Assembly (NCBI RefSeq): GCF_003240565.2
Contig: NZ_CP117258.1
Location: 1-64,000, forward strand
Direction of reading: 5' to 3'
Length of the DNA stretch: 64,000 nt
From: Rhizobium tumorigenes
GTDB lineage: Bacteria; Pseudomonadota; Alphaproteobacteria; Rhizobiales; Rhizobiaceae
Part shown: positions 43,417 through 52,200 of the stretch, piece after piece
Position numbering within the stretch: position 1 is the stretch's first letter
How the letters are laid out: each line of letters opens with the position of its first letter
The notes under the pieces: generated by a model
Seen by the model: the letters and a program-made list of their open reading frames with translations, nothing else
What the model was told of the DNA's origin: nothing
Database searches by the model: none
Position numbers and translations under genes: made by a program

Positions 43417-43656
43417 TCACCAAGTCGTTCTGAGCACTGACCTGAACGTGACAATGTCGAGGATTTCGCCTTCGGGGTCAGTTATTTCAAACTGCTCAGT
43501 TTCTATGGTGCTTCCCAAAAGCACCTTCTCGGAAATAATCTCGCGGATGGCGACAACAGCTTCGTGTCTTGCGCGATCGATGTCTGGAAGGTCCACGCCA
43601 TCCTCGTCGTCGATGAAGCCGCCAGGATAGCGAACATTGAAGTGATATTTAGCCAT
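43417..43656 (-). CDS. Small DUF6894-type protein
   Basis: This 79-residue protein begins MAKYHFNVRYPGGFIDDEDG and continues VDLPDIDRARHEAVVAIREI, a pattern of short rhizobial proteins of the DUF6894 type: aromatic start, a D-x-x-G acidic turn, then LPD and an Ala/Arg-rich helix. Function is unknown. It lies alone, 190 bp right of IS copy 2, on the minus strand like the other genes of the attR side. Confidence 0.7.
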   Translation of the reverse strand: MAKYHFNVRYPGGFIDDEDGVDLPDIDRARHEAVVAIREIISEKVLLGSTIETEQFEITDPEGEILDIVTFRSVLRTTW

Positions 43657-44251
43657 TGCCGCTCAACGCATAAGCGAGGTTTGGTGTTCCAACCCACAAC
43701 TGCTCGTTATCCCATCGCCGCTGGCCGGCCAACGAAATGGATCCAATGTGCTTCCGGAGCGCGGCGATCAGTCACGCGTCAGACTTCTTGCGGATGATGC
43801 GCTGCACGGCGTAGTGGGACAGTCTGCTTGTAGATGTCGGGTAAGCTGGAAATGCTTCCCCAGCCTTTGCTGATGGAGCGGCATAACCCCAGATAACTGC
43901 CCTGTCGCCGGCGCCGATCGAGCCGGGCTGGGACGGGTGGCGGCGTTGAATGCAAGGGAAAATCTATGCAGATCTCGACCGTGTGGAGCGTGAACGGCTT
44001 CAGGCTAAGCCGCAGGGCTAGCTAAACTTACCAACGCTGAACGGAAAAGTTTTCCGCATAGCCCAATGGGCAAGAGCACTCTGCGGCGCAGTCGGGCTTG
44101 TGGCCCTTCCCAGTCGTATTTCATTTGACGTTTTCCGCATTCAGCCATCATGGCCGGGAATTGGCTTGTCCAAATTGAAACTTGCCCGAAGCTTACCAAG
44201 CTGCAGCCCGCAGAATTCTATCAAAGCTTGCCTGTTGGAACGACGCTTTTG
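43657..44251. other. Stretch without a supported gene
   Basis: About 595 bp between the DUF6894-type gene and the AlpA-like gene. A short minus-strand frame ending at 44005 (MKYDWEGPQARLRRRVLLPI... from 44124, 39 residues) could be a small phage protein, but it has only a weak ribosome site. I see no RNA gene, repeat or recognisable remnant. Confidence 0.4.
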
Positions 44252-44752
44252 TCATTTGCCGGACGCCGCCTGTTCAACCATCCACTTTTCCACGTCAGAT
44301 GCGAACCATCGAACACACGCTTCGCTGAGCCGACGTGGTCTTGGGAAAATGCCTTGCTCCATCTTGCGGTAGATCGTTGAGGCAGCAAGTGAAGTAAGGG
44401 CCGTTACTTCCTTAAGTTTCAAAAACCGGTCCGCGGTCATAGTGCTGGCAATTGTCTTCCTCAACGGATTACCGGTCGCCTGTTCGACTGCTGACGGGAC
44501 AATAGGCGGGGGATTTCGGCGGCCCATAATTTTATCGACTATCTTCTCCTCGTCTGCCGGCAAATCAGAAAACGCGGCGTCGATGGCAACGCGATCCCAG
44601 ACGTCTCGTCCGTCGATCTTCTTCGGTTTGGGCATGCGCTTGTCGCAGACCATCTCATCGAACTTGGCCGCTCCAATTCCGACGTAGCGCGACGCCTCCT
44701 CACGCGAAAGCCCGCGAGGCGGGTAGGAATATGGATCGGATCACTTTGGCAT
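44252..44752 (-). pseudogene. Excisionase-like / AlpA-type DNA-binding protein with a stop at codon 4
   Basis: From ATG 44752 the frame reads Met-Pro-Lys-stop (TGA at 44743-44741), then continues open with DPYSYPPRGLSREEASRYVG, IGAAKFDEMVCDKRMPKPKK and IDGRDVWDRVAIDAAFSDLP. This is the excisionase-like small protein that rhizobial elements carry next to integrases. The C-terminal part (MTADRFLKLKEVTALTSLAA, STIYRKMEQGIFPRPRRLSE, CVRWFASDVEKWMVEQ) is an AlpA/MerR-type helix-turn-helix. So two DNA-binding modules lie in one frame, with a nonsense codon near the start. Translation might still begin at ATG 44653 and give 133 residues. The ATG overlaps the upstream stop (TGATG). Confidence 0.7.
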
Positions 44753-44940
44753 CAATAAATCTCAAGATCAGTCTTTGAAGCAATGAATGCTCTCATTTCT
44801 TCAACAGCATCTGCTTCGACCGGCGAGACAGTAATCGAGCCGTCACGTTCAAGTCGGACAATAACGCCCTTTTCAACGGCGATGTCGGCAGCCATACGGA
44901 TGGCCGCTTTCGTCCACCCGTGCCTTTCCGCTGAGGTCAT
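44752..44940 (-). CDS. Small protein upstream of the excisionase-like gene
   Basis: This 62-residue protein (MTSAERHGWTKAAIRMAADI, AVEKGVIVRLERDGSITVSP, EEMRAFIASKTDLEIY) has the helix-then-beta pattern of short proteins that precede excisionase/integrase genes in rhizobial elements. Its stop overlaps the next ATG. Function unknown. Confidence 0.6.
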   Translation of the reverse strand: MTSAERHGWTKAAIRMAADIAVEKGVIVRLERDGSITVSPVEADAVEEMRAFIASKTDLEIY

Positions 44941-44991
44941 ACCCGGTCTTCATATCGTGCTTGAATTGATACTGGTTAAGTCGCTCGGCGA

Positions 44992-45156
44992 CTACGTTTG
45001 AGAATTAGTGGGATTGCCTTTCCATCCAAGCTCACGAGCCATGGATTCCGCGGCCCTCTTGGCCGACGCCTGATTGAGGTGGCCAGCAACGGGATACTCT
45101 TTCCCGTCGTATCGAAAAGAGCCAAGTTTTTTGAGCTCATCCCAACTAAAATACAT
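44992..45156 (-). CDS. Very short gene, 54 residues
   Basis: Translation from ATG 45156 gives MYFSWDELKKLGSFRYDGKE, YPVAGHLNQASAKRAAESMA, RELGWKGNPTNSQT. GGGAG lies about 9 bp upstream, and the composition looks like a real small protein with an N-terminal helix, a beta pair and a C-terminal helix. It fits the leftward run of small genes near attR. Family unknown. Confidence 0.6.
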   Translation of the reverse strand: MYFSWDELKKLGSFRYDGKEYPVAGHLNQASAKRAAESMARELGWKGNPTNSQT

Positions 45157-45173
45157 TTATCATTGCTCCCGTT

Positions 45174-45401
45174 TCAGTCTTCTTTGTTTACGAGCCAATC
45201 TCGACGCTCTTGTTCTTCCGTTCTCTGTGCCTTGCTCAAACCTCGCCAGATGACCGTATCGAACACGTGCTTCTGTGCAGGCGTTAGAATGCCAGTATCG
45301 CAATCGTTTGCAAGCAGTAGGGCAATGATACCGTAAGCAGGTGTGCCTTCCTCATAATTGTCCTGCAACTCGCTCAGCTGGTAGGAAAATTCCATTTCCA
45401 T
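45174..45401 (-). CDS. Small hypothetical phage protein
   Basis: This 75-residue acidic protein (MEMEFSYQLSELQDNYEEGT, YGIIALLLANDCDTGILTPA, FDTVIWRGLSKAQRTEEQER) is mostly helical. It starts 155 bp inside attR and heads the leftward run of small genes. No family recognised. Confidence 0.5.
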   Translation of the reverse strand: MEMEFSYQLSELQDNYEEGTPAYGIIALLLANDCDTGILTPAQKHVFDTVIWRGLSKAQRTEEQERRDWLVNKED

Positions 45402-45556
45402 AATCTGACATCCTCGTTGAACGGTGCACGTCTCGCGATGAGAATGGGTGCCATAAACGTTCGACAGTCAACCGCTGCTGAAAATTTGGGATTGCGATTC
45501 CTGCCAACTACGCCGCAAATCTGCCCAGAGACACCTGGGGGGAGCGATTGAAACAG
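45402..45556. other. Right-end spacer of the prophage
   Basis: Short stretch between the outermost small gene and attR. No gene, terminator or repeat seen beyond probable promoter sequence for the leftward genes. Confidence 0.4.
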
Positions 45557-45569
45557 TCTCCCGCTACCA
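45557..45569. repeat. attR core (copy of tRNA-Met 3' end)
   Basis: TCTCCCGCTACCA repeats exactly the last 13 bases of tRNA-Met (16809-16821). The base before it differs from the tRNA, so the core is 13 bp. Chromid sequence resumes to its right. Confidence 0.88.
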
Positions 45570-45740
45570 ATTCATTAAATTTCAACACACCCTTGGGCTC
45601 TCCGGTACGAGCACTGGTTGCCGATAAGACACAGGGCTTGCCTCTGGAATGTCACATTTGTCGTTTTCGGACACAGTTGTCTTGCCCGCGCCGCCTGAAT
45701 TGATAGTTATCAAACATACGATTCTATCAAAGGCGACGTC

Positions 45741-46871
45741 ATGCGGAAGCTCGTACCCCTTTTCATGCTGCTGATCCTGTCCGCCTGTGCTTCGCCTTCG
45801 GATGGACCCGGGGCCGGGAGCTTCTATAACGCCAAAGATCCGCACACTAACCATCAGATCCCCGTGACCCGACTTGCGGATGCGCCGATGTCGCCGCCGA
45901 TGACGGCGCCGCTGTCCTACGCATCCGGCGACCAAGGGCTGAGTGGCCTGCGTTCCGCCGGCTTCAGCGATACCAAGCTCCGCCGCGGCGATGTTATCGA
46001 CATCACGATCCTCGATACCGGTGAGGACGGACTGTTCTCGTCGACCCAGAGCAAGACCCTCAACCTCGGGCGCTTTACCGTGGATTCGTCGGGCACCGTG
46101 ACGCTTCCTTTCGTCGGCAGACAGCGTGTCGTCGATTCGTCGCCTGATGCCTTGAGGGCGCGAATTGTCAGCGGCTTGAAGGGATCGGCGGTCAATCCCC
46201 AGGCTGTTGTGACCGTGGTCGACAAGCCCAGCAGCGCCTTCACGGTCAATGGCGACGTGCGCGCCGCCGGACGCTTCCCGCTGACCGCGCGTAAGGAACG
46301 CGTGCTCGACGCCATCGCTCTTGCCGGCGGTGCTTCGGCTGCGCCGAGTTCGACCAGCGTCACCGTCATCCGCGGCAAGCAGCGCGGCACCGCACAGCTG
46401 CAGCGCGTGCTCGACGACGATCGCCAGAATATCTACCTGCTTCCAGAAGACCAGGTCGTTGTCGGCAAGGATGCACCGAGCTTCACGGCTTTCGGCGCGT
46501 TCAAGAGCGTCGGGGAATTCGAATTCGAACTCGGCAAGATGACATTGATGCAGGCCTTCAGCCGGGCCGGCGGATTGCTCGACGACCGCGCCGATGCCAG
46601 CAATTTCTATGTTGTCCGCAACCAGCAGGTCTACAGTTCGGCGGTCGGTACGAACGGTCTCGCGGGACCTGCCGTCACCACCAAGCCGGCAATCTACCGT
46701 GTCGATATGAAGGATGTTGCAAATCTGGCGCTGATGCAGCGCTTCCAGATCATCAATGGCGACATCCTTTACGCTACCAATTCCAAGACGGTGGATTTCG
46801 CCAAACTCTTCACGATCTACCAGAAGAGCGCGCCGACAGCGGCCGCACCTTTGCCCGGCGCCAGCAAGTGA
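45741..46871 (+). CDS. Polysaccharide export lipoprotein (Wza/KpsD type)
   Basis: This 376-residue outer membrane lipoprotein probably forms part of a capsule or exopolysaccharide export channel. The signal ends in the lipobox LLILSAC with Cys16 as lipid site. The polysaccharide export domain follows (LRRGDVIDITILDTGEDGLF, LGRFTVDSSGTVTLPFVGRQ) and then SLBB-type repeats (SAFTVNGDVRAAGRFPLTAR with ERVLDAIALAGGASA; FGAFKSVGEFEFELGKMTLM with QAFSRAGGLLDDRADA). It is the first chromid gene right of the prophage and converges with the T6SS operon. No polymerase or other export genes are in the window. Confidence 0.85.
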   Translation: MRKLVPLFMLLILSACASPSDGPGAGSFYNAKDPHTNHQIPVTRLADAPMSPPMTAPLSYASGDQGLSGLRSAGFSDTKLRRGDVIDITILDTGEDGLFSSTQSKTLNLGRFTVDSSGTVTLPFVGRQRVVDSSPDALRARIVSGLKGSAVNPQAVVTVVDKPSSAFTVNGDVRAAGRFPLTARKERVLDAIALAGGASAAPSSTSVTVIRGKQRGTAQLQRVLDDDRQNIYLLPEDQVVVGKDAPSFTAFGAFKSVGEFEFELGKMTLMQAFSRAGGLLDDRADASNFYVVRNQQVYSSAVGTNGLAGPAVTTKPAIYRVDMKDVANLALMQRFQIINGDILYATNSKTVDFAKLFTIYQKSAPTAAAPLPGASK

Positions 46872-46899
46872 GCCGGAGTAGCTCGTCGGGGCCGAACGC

Positions 46900-47820
46900 C
46901 TAGACCTGAAAGCCGCCCAGGACAGCCTGGGCGGCTTTCGCATTTTCGGGGCGGTCCGCGGGGTTTGATCGTGTGAGCTGGGCTGCGAATGCCCGAAGCG
47001 CCGATATCGAGATGTCCTCCGAAGCGCCGTCGCAACGCTCGAGCAGAAGCGAGAGCAGGCGCCCGGCCGCGTAGAGATCGCAACGGGCATCAAGCGGCTT
47101 GCCGGCGATCTGTTCGGGTGCCGCGAAATCCGGCTGGCCTGCGAAGGAGAGATCGAGCTCCGATTGGCGCGTGCCGACAGCCACGGCAACGCCAAAGTCG
47201 GCAAGTCGGATCCGGCCCGGGCGATCGCCGTCGAACAGCAGATTGGCGGGTGAGAGATCGCAGTGGACCCAGCCTGCTTCGTGGACGCCGTCGAGCGCCG
47301 AAAGCACTGACCTTGTGATGTCGAAGATCTCGGCTATCGCAATAGACCCCTCCCGAAGACGATCGGAGAGGCTTTGACTGCACCATTCGAAAACGAGTGC
47401 CGGGCGCCCGTCTTCGAGCCGTAGCAGCGCCTGCGTTGCGACGATGTGGGGGTGGCGGAGTGCCAGGCCGATCTCTGCCTCGTGTAGCAGCAGCCGGGCC
47501 GCGACCGGGTCGCCGGCATGGCAGTCTTTCAGCATCTTCACGGCATGATAGGTGCCGAGGTCGCGGTGACGGGCGCGGTGGACCACCGTCGACGTTCCCT
47601 CATGGATCTTGTCCTCAAGCTTGAAGGTGTTGGCGATATGAGCCGTCTGCCTGTCGGAAAGCCGTTCCTCGCCGCGATCCAGCGCACACCTGACCTGATC
47701 CAGTAGCCCCCTCCGCTCAGGCGCCGGTCGGGGCCGCGTACCGTCCGTGACAAGGCTTTGCCAAAGCGCTGCAAACCTCTGTTGCACCTCGTGAAAGCCG
47801 GATGGCGTATTATCAGCCAT
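46900..47820 (-). CDS. ppkA: T6SS serine/threonine kinase PpkA
   Basis: This 306-residue Hanks-type kinase activates T6SS by phosphorylating a secretion component; in Agrobacterium the target is TssL. Kinase motifs are a glycine-rich loop (IHEGTSTVVHRA), VKMLKD with the ATP-binding Lys, the catalytic loop HCDLSPANLL (HCD in place of HRD, and Ser where Lys is usual), DFGVAVAVG and APEQIAG. There is no membrane helix or periplasmic sensor, unlike Pseudomonas PpkA. It overlaps tagF-pppA by 8 bp and is the last gene of the operon, so kinase and phosphatase are translated together. Confidence 0.88.
   Translation of the reverse strand: MADNTPSGFHEVQQRFAALWQSLVTDGTRPRPAPERRGLLDQVRCALDRGEERLSDRQTAHIANTFKLEDKIHEGTSTVVHRARHRDLGTYHAVKMLKDCHAGDPVAARLLLHEAEIGLALRHPHIVATQALLRLEDGRPALVFEWCSQSLSDRLREGSIAIAEIFDITRSVLSALDGVHEAGWVHCDLSPANLLFDGDRPGRIRLADFGVAVAVGTRQSELDLSFAGQPDFAAPEQIAGKPLDARCDLYAAGRLLSLLLERCDGASEDISISALRAFAAQLTRSNPADRPENAKAAQAVLGGFQV
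46908..46939. terminator. Hairpin between the convergent export gene and ppkA
   Basis: GAAAGCCGCCCAGG (46908-46921) and CCTGGGCGGCTTTC (46926-46939) form a perfect 14 bp stem with a 4-base loop, followed by CGCATTTTC. It lies within the last codons of ppkA, 37 bp after the export gene stop, so it is a terminator for the rightward gene built into the coding end of the leftward one. Confidence 0.78.
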
Positions 47821-49207
47821 TGCTGGGGCCGACGTCGATGACGATCGCGCTGAAATTGTCGCGGCAGTCGGCGATCAACGCTTCCTGCCCCAGGACATCG
47901 GCAGCGGCGGCGAGTTCCGTCGAAATCAGTATTTCGGCGATGCTGCGCTCCGGCAGCGCGCGGCAAAGCGGGTTGCTGCAGAGAAGCAGGCGGTCGCCCT
48001 GATGGACTATGTAGGACACCACCTCCGGACTGAACTGGCCGGGGCGACCGAGATAACGGGAGAGGCCCCGCTTCAGTCCAACCTCGAGATGATCGCGGGT
48101 AAGGCAGCGCATCATCCCATCGCGAATGAGATAGCACCGCACGTCGCCGGCCCAGATCAACGCGATGCTTTGCTCGTGGATGACAAGAGCGGCGATTGCT
48201 GAGCCCGGCGGATCCCTCTCAAACGACATTTTTACCGCCTGGATCAGTCCGTGCGCGCGGCCGAGCTTGCCCTTGATGGCGCGCACGGCCTCGTCCATGG
48301 TTTCCTGAGGTACAAACTCATCAAGCGCCGCGATTGCGATCTTTGCAGCCTCTGCCGCCGTATTGCCGTCTCCGATCCCGTCCGCGAGGGCAAACAGGCC
48401 CCGTTCTGCCGCCGTCAGGTTGGCGTCCGCATTTAGCGAGAGACGTGTGCCCGGATGGGATACCTCGGTGTGGCTTAGCGCTAGCGAAGGCAGCGGTTTC
48501 GGTTTTGGCGCCGGCGGAGGCGCGGCAGGTTTCTGGGTGTTTGCCGGCTGCACCACTGCGACCGCCGGCTGGGGCGCGACGGGGGGAGGGGTTGCCGGTT
48601 GCTCGTCCACCAGCAGCCGCAGGAGGTCACCGGGCTGTGGAGCACCGGCCGTGCGAAAGCCAACGAGGCGCCGGTCGTCACCCCTCCGCCACCAGAGAGT
48701 GCCGCTTGCACGCGGGCCTGCCTCCGGTTCCAGGTCGCCGGGGTGGGGGCTTCTCAAGCGCTTCAAACCTGCCGTGAACTCCTTGATGTCGAAGTCCCGG
48801 CGGCTGGAACTCTCAGCAATTCCTTCTGCAGCGGTGAACCAGCTGTCGTCAAGGCAGATGCGGCGCGGGTCGCCGCTGAAGCCTGGAACAGAGGCGACCA
48901 CGACGAGGGGAAACCTGCGGCCGACCCGGTCCAGGCTCGGCAGGATGACACCTGCAAGTGTTGCCGCTCCCCATGGGCCGCGCTCGACGACGAAGCGCCA
49001 GGTGGGCATCCTCCTGAACCGTGCCTCCCAGTCATCGGGGAAAACCTGCTGCAGGCGTTGCACGCCGGATTGCAGCCAGACTTGCAGCGCATCCTGCAGG
49101 CCGCGGGCAAGCCAGGTCGAGACGAAGTCGCCGTGGGACGGGACTTTGCCGAAGAAGCCGACCTTATCGGCTTCGGTGCTGGTCTGGCGCAGGGCACGGT
49201 CGTTCAT
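47813..49207 (-). CDS. TagF-PppA fusion, T6SS repressor and phosphatase
   Basis: This 464-residue protein joins two T6SS regulators. The N-terminal TagF part (KVGFFGKVPSHGDFVSTWLA; RRMPTWRFVVERGPWGAATL; GVILPSLDRVGRRFPLVVVA) represses assembly post-translationally. After a Pro-rich linker (about 215-255) comes a PP2C phosphatase: GLFALADGIGDGNTAAEAAK, IALIWAGDVRCYLIRDGMMR, GDRLLLCSNPLCR, ADCRDNFSAIVI, with the metal-binding aspartates in ADG and DN. It reverses PpkA. ATG 49207 gives the TagF start MNDRALRQTSTEADKVGFFG. The same fusion is known in Agrobacterium. Confidence 0.9.
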   Translation of the reverse strand: MNDRALRQTSTEADKVGFFGKVPSHGDFVSTWLARGLQDALQVWLQSGVQRLQQVFPDDWEARFRRMPTWRFVVERGPWGAATLAGVILPSLDRVGRRFPLVVVASVPGFSGDPRRICLDDSWFTAAEGIAESSSRRDFDIKEFTAGLKRLRSPHPGDLEPEAGPRASGTLWWRRGDDRRLVGFRTAGAPQPGDLLRLLVDEQPATPPPVAPQPAVAVVQPANTQKPAAPPPAPKPKPLPSLALSHTEVSHPGTRLSLNADANLTAAERGLFALADGIGDGNTAAEAAKIAIAALDEFVPQETMDEAVRAIKGKLGRAHGLIQAVKMSFERDPPGSAIAALVIHEQSIALIWAGDVRCYLIRDGMMRCLTRDHLEVGLKRGLSRYLGRPGQFSPEVVSYIVHQGDRLLLCSNPLCRALPERSIAEILISTELAAAADVLGQEALIADCRDNFSAIVIDVGPSNG

Positions 49208-49217
49208 GGCGATCCAC

Positions 49218-52200
49218 TCAGAATTGTGCCGGGCAGGAAAACGCCGAAAGCGCTTCCAGCCGGAAGGGATTGAGGACCGAGCCGAACTGCACGTCGAATT
49301 CCGCGACCTGGCCGCTTTTGCTGAAGGATGCCCGGAAGAGATCGCTGCCCTGGTTGTCGATCTTGGCATCGTCGAAGAGGCGGAAAGGCGACCAGTCGCC
49401 GTTTTCCGTCAGCGCCTGCTCCCAGCCGCCGGGCTGGAAGGCGAGGCGGGAGACGCTGCTTGGCGATGTCGATGGCCAGGAAATCGATTTCGATTGTACG
49501 GGCCCGTGGAAATATACAACACGTTCTCCCTCGATCTCGAGCATCACTGCGTTGGCGCCCTCAGACAGCGAGACGGGCTTGATGTTGATCGCGACAGCCG
49601 GGTTCTCGCTTCCCGCCGGGAAAAAGGCGCGGTTGATCTTGTCGGCATTCTCGAACTGGGCGACTGCCTCGCTCGGGATGCTCTTCGCGCCGAACGTACC
49701 CTTCCAGCCCCAGGGGGTGGAACTGGTATCGACAAAGGCAGCCAGCTTTTCGCTGAAGAACGTCTTGAACAGGCCTTTCGGCCCGAACAGCCGGATGAAA
49801 TCGCTCATCGCCACGTCTCGGGGCGATTGCCTGTCAAACGGGTATCTGCCGGCAATGACGCTGGAGCAGAAGCTAGCACCTTCTGCCGTCCAGGAGTCGC
49901 TGATCCGTGTGCGGGCGGATTTGACCGCCAGAGAGCCGACATCCGCCGCCAGTCCTGCCATCCAGGTATCGACCGGCGGTGGCAGGCGCCGTGCCTGCTG
50001 CAGGAGGTCCTGGTTGGCGTCGGTAAGCTGGCTGTCGACGTCGAATACCTTGGCGACTTCGGCCGTCGAGGTGGTAGCCCTGGACAACTGGTCATGGACT
50101 TTCTGCAGCAGCGGTTTTAGCTGGCCTATAGGCGATTTCGGGGCATCCTTGGCCTGGTCCGAGATCGGCGTCTGCCCGGCCGGCACTTCGAGCGCGGCAC
50201 GCAGGCCACCGAAGGGATCCGGCGCATCGGCTGCTGCGGTCAGTGCATTCGTCGCACTAACCGGGTCTGCGTCACCGGTGGAGGCCACATCGGTGCCGGG
50301 GGCTCGAAGATCGGTGGTCGCAACGATGGATTTCGCCAAGCCCTCGACGGGGCTGGGTTCGCTTGCAAGGATCCGGGTCGTTTCCGCGGCGTCGCCGATC
50401 GTCTGGGAAGGCTTGACCCGCATGTCGCTCAGCAGCGCCGTCCAGCGCTGTTCGAAGCTGTTGAAATAAAGCTGGAGTGCTGCCTGCGCCGTCGTATCGA
50501 TGGTGGTTCCGGCCGGATTGGCCTCACCGCGCACCCAGCTCTCGTCGAGCGCCTCTCGGGCTGCATCGGTGATGTCAGGCAGCACGACCGTGCGATAACC
50601 GGTCGTTGAGAAGATGCCCGGAATGCCATCCTGCAGCGGCGTCTTCGATGCACGTTCGAACGCCTGTTCGCCAAACGCGCCAAGCGCGCTTGCGGGGGTC
50701 CACGCCGGCAAATCGCGGGAGGAGCGCTCGTTTGCCAGAATATCGTAGGTTCGGCTCGCAAGGCTTTGCGGGCGGATGGTATCGCGCGCCTTGGCGATCA
50801 GGGTATCGTCCAGCTCGATAGGTGGCAGGACACCGTCCGCCATCGCCTTTGCATGGGCAATCAGCGCGTGGCGGGCTGTGGCACGCCCTTCGCCGGGGTA
50901 AAGGGCGGTGAACATGTCTTCGGCTTCGAGGCTCACAAAATCAGGCTCGATTTTTCCAAGGCCGCCGAGCATACCATAGAGCTTGAGGGCGTTGAAGGTC
51001 GCCGCCACGTCCGTGGTCTCCGTCATCTGCTTTTGCAATTGCACCAGCATGCGCGGCAGGAGAAGGGCGTTCAGCGCCCTCTGGTAGGCGTCGCGCTGCC
51101 GGGCCGCGACCTTGCCCTCCTGGTCGAGCCCGAAGCTGACGGGCCAAACGCGCGTTTTCGAGAAATCGGTGGTCACAGCTGCAAGGTTGTCGAAGGCCGG
51201 CAGAATACGGAGGAAATCGGCATCCGACACATCACGCACGCGCACGCCGCGAATGGACTGCTCGTAGGCATCGATACGGCGGTCGGCGCTGGCAATTGCC
51301 GCGGTATTCTGGAAGTAGGTTGCAGTCCAGCTGGTCAACACCACGGCGAGAACCAGAATGGCGGATGCGTAGGCCGCCCGGCGGAAGAACACCTGGCGAC
51401 GCGACAACCGCTTGTCGCGGGATACGAGCGAGGCTTCCTCGAAGATGACGTCCTTGAAAAGCCGCGACAGGAAATAGCTGCGACGCGACTGGGAGGCTGC
51501 GGCGACAGAAGGGCCAGCCTGCGTGCCCGAGGCGAAATAGACGCCCCGCAACAAGGGGGGCTCGATGAGCTTGGAGCCGGAGCAAAGCTCGGCCATCACG
51601 TCGTGAAGGCGTTCCTTCAGTGCAGCGAGTTCGGCAGGAAAGCGGAAGATGCGGCCGCGCAGTTCGGGGTTGGGCTCCTGTTGCAGGCGCTCGATCAGCA
51701 TCGAGCCGACCCGTTCCTGCAGCAATGTGAATTCCGCGAGATAAAGCTCGGGAAGGGTCTCGGCCTTGTAGCTCTCGTCGAGCCCGAACGTCGTCCCCCA
51801 GACCTGCTCGCGGTCCGACTTGTTGAGGCCGTCGAAGAATTCGACGAAGCCGGTCAGAAGGTCGGCCTTGGTCAGGACCAGATAGACCGGGACGCGCGCC
51901 TGCAGCTGCTCGTCGAGTTCTGAAAGGCGCTGGCGGATGACGCGGATTTCCTCGCGTTGTGCTTCTGCATCGCGGGTCAGGAGGTCGCCGATCGAAAGCG
52001 TCAGCAGGGCGCCGTTGATCGGCTGCGAGCGGCGGTATTTGCGAAGCAGCCCCAGGAAGCCTTCCCAGCCTGCCTTTGCAGTACCGTTAAGATCGTCCTG
52101 CGTGGTGTAGCGACCTGCCGTATCGATCAGGATCGCTTCGTCCGTGAACCACCAGTTGCAATTGCGGGTGCCGCCGATTCCCTGGACGGAGTTGCTGCCG

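Larger units (their letters stand above)
16822..45569. mobile_element. Defective P22-like prophage integrated in tRNA-Met
   Basis: The 28.7 kb element lies between two exact 13 bp copies of the tRNA 3' end. It carries, in order, a recombinase remnant, an IS, an HTH regulator, a complete podovirus-like late region (terminase to lysis), small cargo genes, a second IS and an excisionase-like module. No replication, recombination or CI-type genes are seen. Several key genes are broken (recombinase, portal, one tail-fibre assembly protein, excisionase/AlpA), so autonomous induction is unlikely. The outer thirds are visibly more AT-rich than the chromid backbone. Confidence 0.88.

Noticed and set aside
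45582..47204. 540-codon minus-strand frame opposite the export lipoprotein gene
   Set aside because: Low-complexity Arg/Ser/Ala content without any domain; the plus-strand protein has clear export motifs and a lipobox.
48363..50120. 585-codon plus-strand frame opposite tagF-pppA and tssM
   Set aside because: Shadow of strongly supported T6SS genes; no ribosome site and no domain.
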